Below are positions 15,684 to 24,271 of a stretch of 54,376 nt of DNA, in pieces (the stretch's first letter is position 1; each line of letters starts with the position of its first letter). The DNA comes from Actinomadura latina NBRC 106108 (GTDB taxonomy: Bacteria; Actinomycetota; Actinomycetes; Streptosporangiales; Streptosporangiaceae): NCBI RefSeq assembly GCF_001552195.1, contig NZ_BCQS01000030.1:1-54376 (forward strand). The letters run 5' to 3'. The notes under the pieces are model-generated. The model was not told where the DNA came from, did no database searches, and worked only from the letters and a program-made list of their open reading frames with translations. A program made the translations under genes and the position numbers.

Positions 15684-17893
15684 TCCCCGACTTCACCGAG
15701 ATCGAGCTCGGGACGGCGCCCCCCGCCGACGAGGCCGCGAAGCGGTGGCGCGCCGCCGTCGCCGACGCCACCGGCAAGGACCCGGAGGCCCAGACCTGGG
15801 ACACGCCCGAGGGCATCGGCGTCAAGCCGCTCTACACCGGCGACGACCTGGCCGGGCTCGACTTCCTCGACACCCTGCCGGGCATCGCGCCCTACCTGCG
15901 CGGCCCCTACCCGGCGATGTACGCGACCCAGCCGTGGACGATCCGGCAGTACGCCGGGTTCTCCACCGCCGAGGAGTCCAACGCCTTCTACCGGCGCAAC
16001 CTCGCCGCCGGGCAGAAGGGCCTGTCGGTCGCGTTCGACCTCGCCACCCACCGCGGCTACGACTCCGACCACCCGCGCGTCTCCGGAGACGTCGGCATGG
16101 CCGGCGTGGCGATCGACTCCATCTACGACATGCGCCGGCTGTTCGACGGCATCCCGCTGGACAGGATGAGCGTGTCGATGACCATGAACGGCGCCGTCCT
16201 GCCCGTCCTGGCGCTCTACATCGCCGCCGCCGAGGAGCAGGGGGTGCGGCCGGAGGCCCTCGCCGGGACCATCCAGAACGACATCCTCAAGGAGTTCATG
16301 GTCCGCAACACCTACATCTACCCGCCGCAGCCGTCGATGCGGATCATCTCCGACATCTTCGCGTTCACCTCGCAGCGGATGCCGAAGTACAACTCCATCT
16401 CGATCTCCGGCTACCACATCCAGGAGGCCGGGGCCACCGCCGACCTGGAGCTGGCCTACACCCTCGCCGACGGCGTCGAGTACATCCGCGCCGGGCGCGA
16501 CGCCGGCCTGGACATCGACGCGTTCGCGCCCCGCCTGTCGTTCTTCTGGGCGATCGGCATGAACTTCTTCATGGAGGTCGCCAAGCTCCGCGCCGCCCGG
16601 CTGCTGTGGGCGCGGCTGGTGAAGACGTTCGGCCCGCGGAACGCCAAGTCGCTGTCGCTGCGGACGCACTCGCAGACGTCCGGCTGGTCCCTCACCGCCC
16701 AGGACGCCTTCAACAACGTCGCCCGCACCTGCATCGAGGCCATGGCCGCCACGCAGGGCCACACCCAGTCGCTGCACACCAACGCGCTGGACGAGGCCCT
16801 CGCGCTGCCGACCGACTTCTCGGCCCGCATCGCCCGCAACACCCAGCTGCTCCTGCAGCAGGAGTCCGGGACGACCCGCACCATCGACCCGTGGGGCGGC
16901 AGCGCCTACGTCGAGCGGCTCACCTACGACCTCGCCCGCCGCGCCTGGGGCCACATCACCGAGGTCGAGCAGGCCGGCGGCATGGCGAAGGCGATCGACG
17001 AAGGGCTGCCCAAGCTGCGCATCGAGGAGGCCGCGGCCCGCACCCAGGCCCGCATCGACTCGGGGCGGCAGCCCGTCATCGGCGTCAACAAGTACCGCCC
17101 GGACACCGAGCAGGAGATCGAGGTCCTGAAGGTCGACAACGCGTCCGTCCGGGCGCAGCAGATCGACAAGCTGCGCCGGCTGCGGGAGGAGCGCGACGAG
17201 GCCGCGACGCGGTCCGCGCTGGACGCGCTGACCCGCGCCGCCGAGGCCGCCGAGAACGGCACCCGCGCGTCCGGCCTGGAGCAGAACCTCCTCGAGCTCG
17301 CCATCGGCGCCGCCCGCGCCAAGGCCACCGTCGGCGAGATCTCCGACGCCCTGGAGAAGACGTACGGGCGGCACGCGGCGCAGATCCGTACGATCTCCGG
17401 TGTGTATCGGGAAGAGGCCGGGCAGGTGACGGGCATCGAGAAGGCGCGCGCCGCGACCGCCGCGTTCGAGGACGCCGAGGGCCGCCGCCCCCGCATCCTC
17501 GTCGCCAAGATGGGCCAGGACGGCCACGACCGCGGCCAGAAGGTGATCGCGACCGGGTTCGCCGACCTCGGCTTCGACGTCGACGTGGGCCCGCTGTTCC
17601 AGACCCCGGCGGAGGTCGCCCGGCAGGCCGTCGAGGCCGACGTGCACATCGTCGGCGTCAACTCGCTCGCCGCCGGCCACCTCACGCTGGTGCCCGCGCT
17701 GCGCGAGGAGCTGGCCGCGCTCGGCCGCGCCGACATCATGATCGTCGTCGGCGGGGTCGTCCCGCCGGGGGACTTCGACGAGCTGCGCGCCGCCGGGGCC
17801 TCGGCGATCTTCCCGCCCGGCACCGTCCTCGCGGACGCCGCGCTCGGCCTGCTCGGCGAGCTGACCGCGCGGCTGGGGCACGTCGCCACGTGA
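15680..17893 (+). CDS. mutB: Methylmalonyl-CoA mutase large (alpha, catalytic) subunit
   Basis: The 737-residue catalytic subunit binds adenosylcobalamin and acyl-CoA and rearranges methylmalonyl-CoA to succinyl-CoA. YATQPWTIRQYAGFSTAEESN lines the substrate channel, and GQDGHDRGQKV contains the cobalt-ligating His at about residue 616 (DxHxxG). The ATG at 15680 overlaps the mutA stop by four bases and was chosen over an upstream in-frame start. The protein ends with the B12-binding Rossmann domain. It forms an operon mutA-mutB-meaB and serves propionate, odd-chain and branched-chain degradation or polyketide precursor supply. Confidence 0.96.
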   Translation: MIPDFTEIELGTAPPADEAAKRWRAAVADATGKDPEAQTWDTPEGIGVKPLYTGDDLAGLDFLDTLPGIAPYLRGPYPAMYATQPWTIRQYAGFSTAEESNAFYRRNLAAGQKGLSVAFDLATHRGYDSDHPRVSGDVGMAGVAIDSIYDMRRLFDGIPLDRMSVSMTMNGAVLPVLALYIAAAEEQGVRPEALAGTIQNDILKEFMVRNTYIYPPQPSMRIISDIFAFTSQRMPKYNSISISGYHIQEAGATADLELAYTLADGVEYIRAGRDAGLDIDAFAPRLSFFWAIGMNFFMEVAKLRAARLLWARLVKTFGPRNAKSLSLRTHSQTSGWSLTAQDAFNNVARTCIEAMAATQGHTQSLHTNALDEALALPTDFSARIARNTQLLLQQESGTTRTIDPWGGSAYVERLTYDLARRAWGHITEVEQAGGMAKAIDEGLPKLRIEEAAARTQARIDSGRQPVIGVNKYRPDTEQEIEVLKVDNASVRAQQIDKLRRLREERDEAATRSALDALTRAAEAAENGTRASGLEQNLLELAIGAARAKATVGEISDALEKTYGRHAAQIRTISGVYREEAGQVTGIEKARAATAAFEDAEGRRPRILVAKMGQDGHDRGQKVIATGFADLGFDVDVGPLFQTPAEVARQAVEADVHIVGVNSLAAGHLTLVPALREELAALGRADIMIVVGGVVPPGDFDELRAAGASAIFPPGTVLADAALGLLGELTARLGHVAT

Positions 17894-18873
17894 GGCCGGG
17901 GCTCGACGACTACGTCACCGGGGTGCGGGACGGGTCGCGGGCGTGGATCGCCCGCGCGGTCACGCTCGTGGAGTCGACCCGCCCCGACCACCGGGAGCTG
18001 GCGCAGCGGCTGCTGGTCGAGCTGACCCCGCACGCCGGGAACGCCCGCCGGGTCGGGATCACCGGCGTGCCCGGGGTCGGCAAGTCCACGTTCATCGACG
18101 CGCTCGGCACCCGCCTGACGGGCGAGGGGCACCGGGTCGCGGTCCTCGCCGTGGACCCGTCCTCGACCCGGACGGGCGGCAGCATCCTCGGCGACAAGAC
18201 CCGGATGCAGCGCCTCGCCGCCGACCCGGCCGCGTTCATCCGGCCCTCGCCCACCGCGGGCACGCTCGGCGGCGTCGCCAAGGCCACCCGCGAGGCGATG
18301 GTCGTCATGGAGGCCGCCGGGTACGGCATCGTCCTCGTCGAGACGGTCGGCGTCGGCCAGTCGGAGACGACCGTCGCCGAGATGGTCGACTCCTTCCTGT
18401 TCCTCACGCTCGCCCGCACCGGCGACCAGCTGCAGGGCATCAAGAAGGGCGTCCTGGAACTGGCCGACGTCATCGCCGTGAACAAGGCCGACGGCGACCA
18501 CAAGATGGAGGCCAGGCGCGCCGCCCGCGAGCTGTCGGGGGCGCTGCGGATGCTGCGCAGCGACGAACGCGTGCGCGACACCCCCGTCCTCACCTGCAGC
18601 GCCCGCGAGGGCACCGGGCTGGACGAGGTGTGGGCCGAGATCGTCGAGCACCAGGAGCGGCTGCGCGCGTCCGGCGAGCTGGAGGCCCGGCGCCGCCGCC
18701 AGCAGGTCGGCTGGACGTGGGCCATGGTCCGCGAGCGGCTGCTCACCGAGCTGCACGCGCACCCGGACGTCCGGCAGCTGGCGCCGCGGCTGGAGCGGGA
18801 GGTCGCGGACGGGACGCTCACCCCGGCGCTCGCCGCCGACCGCATCCTGGCCGCGTTCACCCGGGACGCCTGA
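17890..18873 (+). CDS. meaB: Methylmalonyl-CoA mutase-associated GTPase MeaB
   Basis: The 327-residue G protein (ArgK/MeaB family) guards and reactivates methylmalonyl-CoA mutase by controlling cofactor loading. Walker A is GVPGVGKST at 59-67, followed by VDPSSTRTGGSILGDKTRM (switch region), ETVGVGQSE and the guanine-specificity NKAD motif. It starts at GTG 17890, overlapping the mutB stop by four bases, which fits a stoichiometric complex made from one transcript. The C-terminal helical extension used for dimerisation is present. Confidence 0.95.
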   Translation: MRPGLDDYVTGVRDGSRAWIARAVTLVESTRPDHRELAQRLLVELTPHAGNARRVGITGVPGVGKSTFIDALGTRLTGEGHRVAVLAVDPSSTRTGGSILGDKTRMQRLAADPAAFIRPSPTAGTLGGVAKATREAMVVMEAAGYGIVLVETVGVGQSETTVAEMVDSFLFLTLARTGDQLQGIKKGVLELADVIAVNKADGDHKMEARRAARELSGALRMLRSDERVRDTPVLTCSAREGTGLDEVWAEIVEHQERLRASGELEARRRRQQVGWTWAMVRERLLTELHAHPDVRQLAPRLEREVADGTLTPALAADRILAAFTRDA

Positions 18874-18928
18874 GCCCGGTTCCCGGCATGGCCGGTCGCG
18901 GCGGGCCGGGATCCGGTACAAAAGTCGG

Positions 18929-19903
18929 ATGGACGTCATCGCGCTCGACGCTCCGACGGACGCGCAGATCCGCGCGTGGCACGAGGTCCTCGCGGCCGTC
19001 CACGCCGCCGACCCGGCCGGGGACCCCGCCCCGGACCCCGAGGAGACGGCGCGGCGGCTGCTCGGCGCCGAGCCCGGGTCGCGGCAGCGGCTCTGGGCCG
19101 CGGCGGACGGCGGCCGGCTGGTCGCGGTGGCGGTGCTGCGGCTCGCCGGAGAGCCCGGCACCGGCCGTCCCGGCGAGATCGACGTGCGGGTCCATCCCGG
19201 CCACCGGCGCCGCGGCCTCGGCCGCCGCCTCCTCACCGCCGCCGCCGCCGGGCTGCGCGCCGACGGACGCACCAGCGTGATCGCGCAGGTCCTCGCCGGG
19301 ACCCCGGCCGTGCCGTTCCTGGAGTCGCAGGGGTTCGAGTGCGTCCTCACCCTGCGCGGCATGCTGCTGCGCCTGGACGACGTCCCCGCGGAACGCATCG
19401 AGCACCTGCTGGCCGAGGCGCCCGCCGGATACGACCTCGTCCGCTGGCAGGGCGTGGTCCCGGACGAGCACGCGGCCGCCCTGGCCCGCGCGAAGCACGC
19501 CATGGCGGACTTCGCCGAGTACGAGGGCGCCGCCTGGGACGCGCACCGCGTCCGCGAGATGGCCGAGGTGGTCGCCAAGCGCGGCGACGACCTCTACACG
19601 GTCGCCGCACTGCACGGGGGCGCCATCGCGGGCTTCACCGAGATCGTCGTCCCGCACGACTCGGCCGGCCGCGCCGCCCAGTACGACACGGCGGTCGTCC
19701 CCGAGCACCGCGGCAGGCGCATCGGCATCTGGGTGAAGGCCGCGATGCTCGCCTGGCTGGCGGCGGGCCGCCCCGACGTCCGCGAGATAGAAACGGATAA
19801 TTCCGGCGACAATGCCCACATGATCGCCGTCAACGAGGAACTGGGCTTCCGCACCGAACGCGAGTCCCGGGAGTACCAGGCCCAGGTGACCGCCCTCCCC
19901 TGA
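18929..19903 (+). CDS. Double-GNAT acetyltransferase
   Basis: The 324-residue protein carries two GNAT folds. The first has IDVRVHPGHRRRGLGRRLL (acetyl-CoA loop, about 85-105) and the second TAVVPEHRGRRIGIWVKAAM (about 260-280) followed by ETDNSGDNAHMIAVNEELGF. This tandem layout is shared with mycothiol synthase-like proteins, but the sequence does not prove that activity. Substrate is unknown. The gene starts 55 bases after meaB and has its own ATG without a strong Shine-Dalgarno sequence; cotranscription with the mut operon is possible but uncertain. Confidence 0.82.
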   Translation: MDVIALDAPTDAQIRAWHEVLAAVHAADPAGDPAPDPEETARRLLGAEPGSRQRLWAAADGGRLVAVAVLRLAGEPGTGRPGEIDVRVHPGHRRRGLGRRLLTAAAAGLRADGRTSVIAQVLAGTPAVPFLESQGFECVLTLRGMLLRLDDVPAERIEHLLAEAPAGYDLVRWQGVVPDEHAAALARAKHAMADFAEYEGAAWDAHRVREMAEVVAKRGDDLYTVAALHGGAIAGFTEIVVPHDSAGRAAQYDTAVVPEHRGRRIGIWVKAAMLAWLAAGRPDVREIETDNSGDNAHMIAVNEELGFRTERESREYQAQVTALP

Positions 19904-20009
19904 GGGTTGTCCACAACCTCGCGTTTCCCGGCGGGCCCGACGCCGCCACGGCCAGCCTGGGACCCAGACGCGTCCCGGGCCGGGCGCGTCTGGATCGGGG
20001 AGGCGGGGG

Positions 20010-20933
20010 ATGGCGGAGCGATTCGTCCTGACAGTGCCCGAGACGGTCACCGCGCGGTTCCTGGTAGCGGCCGGCACGCGGGCCGTCCCGGGACCGGACC
20101 GTCTACGGGACGCGCTCGGCGCCCGGGGGCTGGGCCGGGTCGCGGCGGCGATGCTGGCGTCGTCCCGGCTGACGGTGAACCCGGTGACCGAGATCACCGC
20201 GGAGTTGAAGGAACAGGTGCGTCGGCTGGACGGAGCCCCGGACGGCCTCCGGGACGTGTTCGGGGCGGCGCGTCACATGACCGTCACCGCTGTGACGGCG
20301 CCCGCCGGGCTGCCCCGCCACGCACAGGCGACCCGCCTCGCCGCCCGCACCCTGGCCGCGGCCCTGCGAGGCAGGGTCGCCGACCTGGACACGGGCCGCA
20401 TCCTCCCGCCCGAGGACGGCCCGCCCGCCGAACCGGAAGAGTTCTTCCTGGGCGGCGACTGGGCACCGGTCTACATCACCCTCGAACCGGAGGACGCGAC
20501 CCGCGCCAGAGCCGAAACAGCCGGCCTGCACCGCTTCGGCCTCCCGGAGGTGACGGCACGGCACGTCCCCTACGCGAGCATGCTCACCGCCGCGAACCTC
20601 GTCCGGGCCCTCGCCTGGCAACTGTTCGCCGAGCAAAGAGCCTTCCTCGCAAGAGCCGGCACCGCCGGAACACGCGAAACCCCTGCCGAGAGAGCCGTCC
20701 GCCGGGACGACGTCATGCGCTTCTGGGGCGCTACGGAAAGACCGGCGAAGCAGACCGCCGCAGTACGGCTCGCCTGGACGGACACGGCCTGCCCGGCCTG
20801 CGCGGCGGCGATCGAGGCGAGGCCCGCAGACCCGGACCGGGACAAGTGGTGGACCGAGTGCGCGACCGCGATGCCGCACCTGATCCGACCCACCCCGTCC
20901 CCAGCCGAGCCACGCCCGCGCCACCCTCGCTAA
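20010..20933 (+). CDS. Hypothetical protein (307 residues)
   Basis: No function is recognised. The N-terminal half has helices and a motif region RHMTVTAVTAPAGLPRHAQATRLAARTLA, followed by LRGRVADLDTGRILPPEDG, which recalls uncharacterised actinobacterial proteins that share a D-x-x-T-G-R-x-L segment. A CPAC motif appears near residue 270. No signal peptide or membrane span is seen. The ATG at 20010 follows GGGGAGGCGG. Codon use in the 3' half is somewhat richer in A-ending codons than in neighbours, so later acquisition is possible. Confidence 0.6.
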   Translation: MAERFVLTVPETVTARFLVAAGTRAVPGPDRLRDALGARGLGRVAAAMLASSRLTVNPVTEITAELKEQVRRLDGAPDGLRDVFGAARHMTVTAVTAPAGLPRHAQATRLAARTLAAALRGRVADLDTGRILPPEDGPPAEPEEFFLGGDWAPVYITLEPEDATRARAETAGLHRFGLPEVTARHVPYASMLTAANLVRALAWQLFAEQRAFLARAGTAGTRETPAERAVRRDDVMRFWGATERPAKQTAAVRLAWTDTACPACAAAIEARPADPDRDKWWTECATAMPHLIRPTPSPAEPRPRHPR

Positions 20934-21324
20934 GCGGCCGGGGCGGCCGAAGTATGCGGGGAGGCGGGGCCGAGGATCGTGCGTGGACGCGGGGCTCGGG
21001 GTTGACCGCTCGCGCTTGTTGGGGCGTGCTGCGGAGGCGGTTCGGGTACGAGCGATCGGGTGGGGCGAGCCGGGTTCGCGGTGGGTTCGGGGGTGGTTGC
21101 GCGGGGTGATTGAAAATGCGTTGCTGAGTGTCGTTAGGGTCGGCAGTCTTATGGGAGTGTTCCGGGAAATGCCCGGAGGCTGGTAAATGCCGGAGTATTT
21201 TCCCGTCGTTCAGTGGGAGAACGCCGCAGCGGCCCTTTTCCGTCCTTCCGGGGGTGGATAAGGGGCGGTGCGGAGCCGGGGCGAGTCCTGGTCCGGAGCG
21301 GCGCATGGGTAAGGAGGTGGCCCG
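20934..21324 (+). other. Intergenic region of 391 bases before the HNH nuclease gene
   Basis: The first 170 bases are GC-rich with no clear gene. From about 21108 the composition becomes richer in A and T. A promoter-like pair (21110-21139) would give a leader of roughly 180 bases. Within the leader AAATGCCCGGAG (21169-21180) and AAATGCCGGAG (21186-21196) are near repeats. GTAAGGAGGTGG just before 21325 is a very strong ribosome site. No known riboswitch class was recognised. Confidence 0.45.
21110..21139 (+). promoter_or_regulatory. Putative promoter of the HNH nuclease gene
   Basis: TTGAAA (21110-21115) and TTAGGG (21134-21139) are separated by 18 bases, in an AT-richer patch rare for this window. 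Predicted only from hexamer similarity to primary-sigma promoters. Confidence 0.35.
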
Positions 21325-21765
21325 GTGAACGTGCTCGTCTTGAACGCGTCGTACGAGCCCTTACAACGGGTGGACCTGCGGCACGCCATCCGCATGCTGG
21401 TGCGCGAGGTGGCGGTCGTCGAGGAGGCCGAGGAGGGCCGGACCTTCGGCAGCTTCCCCGTGCCGCGGGTCCTGCGGCTCGTCCGCTACGTCGCGATGCG
21501 CTGGCGGCACGGCAGGCGCCCGCCGTGGACCAAGCGCGGCGTGTACCTGCGCGACCGGGGCCGCTGCTGCTACTGCGGGAAGCGCGGGAACACGATCGAC
21601 CACGTCCACCCGCAGTCGCGCGGCGGCGGCGACACCTGGGAGAACACCGTCCTGGCATGCGGCAAGTGCAACAGCCGCAAAGGGGACCGGACGGTCTCCG
21701 AGGCCGGGCTGCGGCTGCTGTCGGCGCCGCGGGTGCCGCGCTGGGAGGAGCTCGTGGGCCCGTGA
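21325..21765 (+). CDS. HNH endonuclease
   Basis: The 146-residue protein has a compact zinc-supported HNH nuclease domain. The zinc pairs are CYC (82-84 region) and CGKC (112-115); the catalytic core is IDHVHPQSRGG with H93 and a downstream Asn (N107). The first 60 residues (NVLVLNASYEPLQRVDLRHA) form the conserved N-terminal arm of a widespread actinobacterial HNH family whose role is unknown; mobile, DNA-repair and restriction roles have all been considered for HNH proteins. GTG at 21325 follows AAGGAGGTGG, one of the best ribosome sites in the window. Confidence 0.85.
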   Translation: MNVLVLNASYEPLQRVDLRHAIRMLVREVAVVEEAEEGRTFGSFPVPRVLRLVRYVAMRWRHGRRPPWTKRGVYLRDRGRCCYCGKRGNTIDHVHPQSRGGGDTWENTVLACGKCNSRKGDRTVSEAGLRLLSAPRVPRWEELVGP

Positions 21766-21819
21766 CGGGGGCGGGGCCCGTGATGGGGGCGGGGGCCGCG
21801 GGCCGGGGCCGCGGGCCGG

Positions 21820-21849
21820 GGGCCGGACCGCCGTCGGGCGGTCCGGCCC
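21820..21849 (+). terminator. Strong GC hairpin downstream of the HNH gene
   Basis: A 13-bp perfect stem (21820-21832 with 21837-21849) closes on the loop GTCG, 55 bases after the HNH stop. No T-run follows, so termination without a U-tract is assumed. Confidence 0.55.
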
Positions 21850-21971
21850 GCGGGTCTCATGCCGCGTGCCCGGCGGGTGACTGTGTGTGTGTTTTCTGAA
21901 GCGTATGAGGCTAAATGGGCGATTGTGGTAACGTGCCGCCAATCTTGAGCTTTGTTATGTAGGAGAGATCT

Positions 21972-22991
21972 GTGGCGGCCCTCGATCCAAGCGGCAGGAC
22001 GGCCCGTGCGTCGCGCGGGCGCACGATGGCGAGGCGCGTGACCGCGCTCGTCCTCGCGGTGGGGGTGTCGGCGGCGCTGCCGCCGGTGACCGGGAGCGCC
22101 GCGGGCCTCCCGCAGGAGCCGAAGGATCTCAAGAAGGAGTACGCCAAGCTGAAGGTGCGCTCGGAGAAGCTGTCGAAGGAGTACCGCGGCGAGCTCGTCT
22201 CGCTGGAGGAGGCGAAGAAGGCCGCCGAGCGCGCGGGCGCGGACGCGGCGAAGGTCGGCCGCGAGTACGACGCGGCCCGCGTCGGCGTCGCCCAGCTCGC
22301 CTCCAGCACCTACATGACCGGCCGCCTCGACATGATCCCGATGATCTCCTCGGCCGAGCCGGGCGCCGCCGTCCACGACGCGGCGGTCATCGAGCACATC
22401 AGCCGCAACAACGGCCGCCGCATCCAGAACCTCCAGGCCCTCAACGCGAAGGCGGCGCAGTCCGACGAGACGGCGAAGAAGAAGCTGGCGGAGGTCAAGA
22501 AGGAGATCGAGGACCTGGAGAGCCAGCGCGCCCGGGTCAAGAAGCTGCTCGCCAAGTACAAGCCCGAGGTGACGAAGGCCCCCGTCGGCGGCGGCGGGCG
22601 CCCCGACGGCGTCAGCGGCACCAAGTCCCCGATCGTCGGCAACTCGATGACCGCCCGGATGCGCACCGTGCTCGTGGAGATCGACGGCAAGTTCGGGCCG
22701 TTCCCGACCATCGGCTGCGCCCGTCCCGGCGACCCCCAGGACCACGGCTCCGGCACCGCCTGCGACTTCATGGAGAGCACCGGCGGGAAGATGCCGAGCG
22801 CCTCCGCCCAGGCGCACGGCGACCGCGTCGCCCAGTACGTGATCGACAACGCCTCCCGCCTCGGCATCAAGTACGTCATCTGGAAGCAGCGCATCTACGA
22901 CATGCGCAGCAGCGGCGGCTGGCGCCAGATGGAGGACCGCGGCAGCATCACGCAGAACCACTTCGACCACGTCCACGTCTCGGTGCTCTGA
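21972..22991 (+). CDS. Secreted coiled-coil protein with a C-terminal peptidoglycan-binding/M15-like domain
   Basis: The 339-residue protein starts at GTG 21972 (AGGAGAG 4 to 5 bases upstream). Residues about 15-40 (ARRVTALVLAVGVSAALPP) are a signal peptide. A coiled coil follows (KKEYAKLKVRSEKLSKEYRG and KKKLAEVKKEIEDLESQRAR). The C-terminal 120 residues (GCARPGDPQDHGSGTACDFM, ending HFDHVHVSVL) resemble the ARB_07466-like domain related to M15 peptidases, with His/Asp residues that could bind zinc. It is probably a cell-wall protein acting outside the membrane, similar in layout to NlpC/P60-type or Rpf-associated hydrolases. Confidence 0.72.
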   Translation: MAALDPSGRTARASRGRTMARRVTALVLAVGVSAALPPVTGSAAGLPQEPKDLKKEYAKLKVRSEKLSKEYRGELVSLEEAKKAAERAGADAAKVGREYDAARVGVAQLASSTYMTGRLDMIPMISSAEPGAAVHDAAVIEHISRNNGRRIQNLQALNAKAAQSDETAKKKLAEVKKEIEDLESQRARVKKLLAKYKPEVTKAPVGGGGRPDGVSGTKSPIVGNSMTARMRTVLVEIDGKFGPFPTIGCARPGDPQDHGSGTACDFMESTGGKMPSASAQAHGDRVAQYVIDNASRLGIKYVIWKQRIYDMRSSGGWRQMEDRGSITQNHFDHVHVSVL

Positions 22992-23055
22992 CGCGCACCT
23001 CGCTGTGACCCGCACCTCGCTCTGACGCGCACCTCGCATCTGACTCGCACCTCGC
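22987..23055. repeat. Four tandem 17-18-bp repeats beginning at the stop codon
   Basis: Units at 22987-23003, 23004-23020, 23021-23037 and 23038-23055 share TGAC-(G/C/T)CGCACCTCGC. Unit 1 contains the stop codon of the coiled-coil gene. They sit between convergent genes. Confidence 0.75.
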
Positions 23056-23096
23056 GGCCGTGACGCACCGCGTGCCGCCGCGGCGGCGCCTCCGGG

Positions 23097-24152
23097 CTAC
23101 TGGTCGTCTAGGTCGACGGCGGTGTTCTCGCGGGCGGATCGGGCGGCGGCCTCGATGACCTCCAGGCCGGTGATCGCATCGGCGAGGGTGGTGGGCGGCG
23201 CGGCGCCGTCGCGGAGGGCACGGACGACACCGGCGTAGAAATCCTGGTAGGCGCCGGGGGCGGTGGGCTCGGGAGCCGCCTCGCCGGGCACGCCGAGGAG
23301 GCCGTGCGACTCCGGCGCGGCGATGCCGTAGCCGGGGTCCTTCGGGGTGAGGCCCGCGCGCAGCTGGTCCTCCTGCGGGTCCATGCCGGAGACCGTGTAG
23401 GACGCGCGGGCCCCGAGGACGCGGAAGCGCGGGCCCAGTTGGGCGGCGGTCGCGCTCATCCACAGGTGCGAGCGGGTGCCGTTCCGGTGGGTGAGGGCGA
23501 GGAACACGTCGTCGGGGGCGGTGGCGCCGCGGCGGCGGGTGTCGATCTCGGCGTAGACGCGGCCGGGACGGCCGAACAGGCCGACCGCCTGGTCGACGAG
23601 GTGGGAGCCGAGGTCGAACAGGATGCCGCCCGCGTCGCGGGGGTCGGTGCTCTCCTTCCAGCTCTCCTTCACCTCGGGCCGCCAGCGTTCGAACCGGGAC
23701 TCGAACCGCTGGACGCCGCCGAGGGCGCCGGAGGCGATCAGTCGCGCCGCCGTGACGTAGTCGCCGTCCCAGCGGCGGTTGTGGTACGGGAACACCGGCA
23801 CCCCCCGGACGGCGCTGAGCGCGGCGAGGGAGCGGGCGTCGGCGGTGGAGGCCGCCACCGGCTTGTCGACGACGACGGGGACGCCCGCGGTCAGCGCCGC
23901 CCGGGCCAGCGCGACGTGCTGCCGGTTCGGCGCGGCGACGACGACGAGGTCGTAGGCGTCCGGCGCCCCCCACAGCCGGTCCGCGCGGTCCACGACGTCC
24001 GCGTCCGGGTACCGCTCCCGGGCGGCCCGCCGCCGTTCCGGCGCGCGGGTGACGACGGCGGCCAGCCGCAGCCCGGGGACGGACGTGATCAGCGGGGCGT
24101 GGAACACCGAGCCGCCGGTGCCGAATCCGATCAGCGCAACACGCAGGTCCAT
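23097..24152 (-). CDS. Gfo/Idh/MocA-family oxidoreductase
   Basis: The 351-residue protein begins with a Rossmann dinucleotide motif (ALIGFGTGGSVFHAPLI, GxGxxG-like) and continues with the family's EKP-type motif VDKPVAAS. It probably oxidises or reduces a sugar or inositol derivative using NAD(P). The C-terminal half contains the conserved substrate-domain run (GGILFDLGSHLVDQAVGLFG). The ATG at 24152 was preferred over an upstream in-frame start because the Rossmann strand begins there. Its promoter region is shared with the divergent REC-flavoprotein gene at 24272. Confidence 0.85.
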   Translation of the reverse strand: MDLRVALIGFGTGGSVFHAPLITSVPGLRLAAVVTRAPERRRAARERYPDADVVDRADRLWGAPDAYDLVVVAAPNRQHVALARAALTAGVPVVVDKPVAASTADARSLAALSAVRGVPVFPYHNRRWDGDYVTAARLIASGALGGVQRFESRFERWRPEVKESWKESTDPRDAGGILFDLGSHLVDQAVGLFGRPGRVYAEIDTRRRGATAPDDVFLALTHRNGTRSHLWMSATAAQLGPRFRVLGARASYTVSGMDPQEDQLRAGLTPKDPGYGIAAPESHGLLGVPGEAAPEPTAPGAYQDFYAGVVRALRDGAAPPTTLADAITGLEVIEAAARSARENTAVDLDDQ

Positions 24153-24271
24153 CCTCCGATCATGACCGATGGTGCGGACCCGGGCGGGAGGCGGGGGTGT
24201 GCCCGCGCGCGCCGGAGTGGCCCGGGCCACGTAGGCTTTTGTGTGGGGTTCTGGCGATAGAGGGGGACGCG

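Noticed and set aside
21966..21972. c-di-AMP (ydaO) riboswitch before the secreted coiled-coil gene
   Set aside because: Such switches occur near cell-wall genes, but the leader is too short and no conserved stems are visible.
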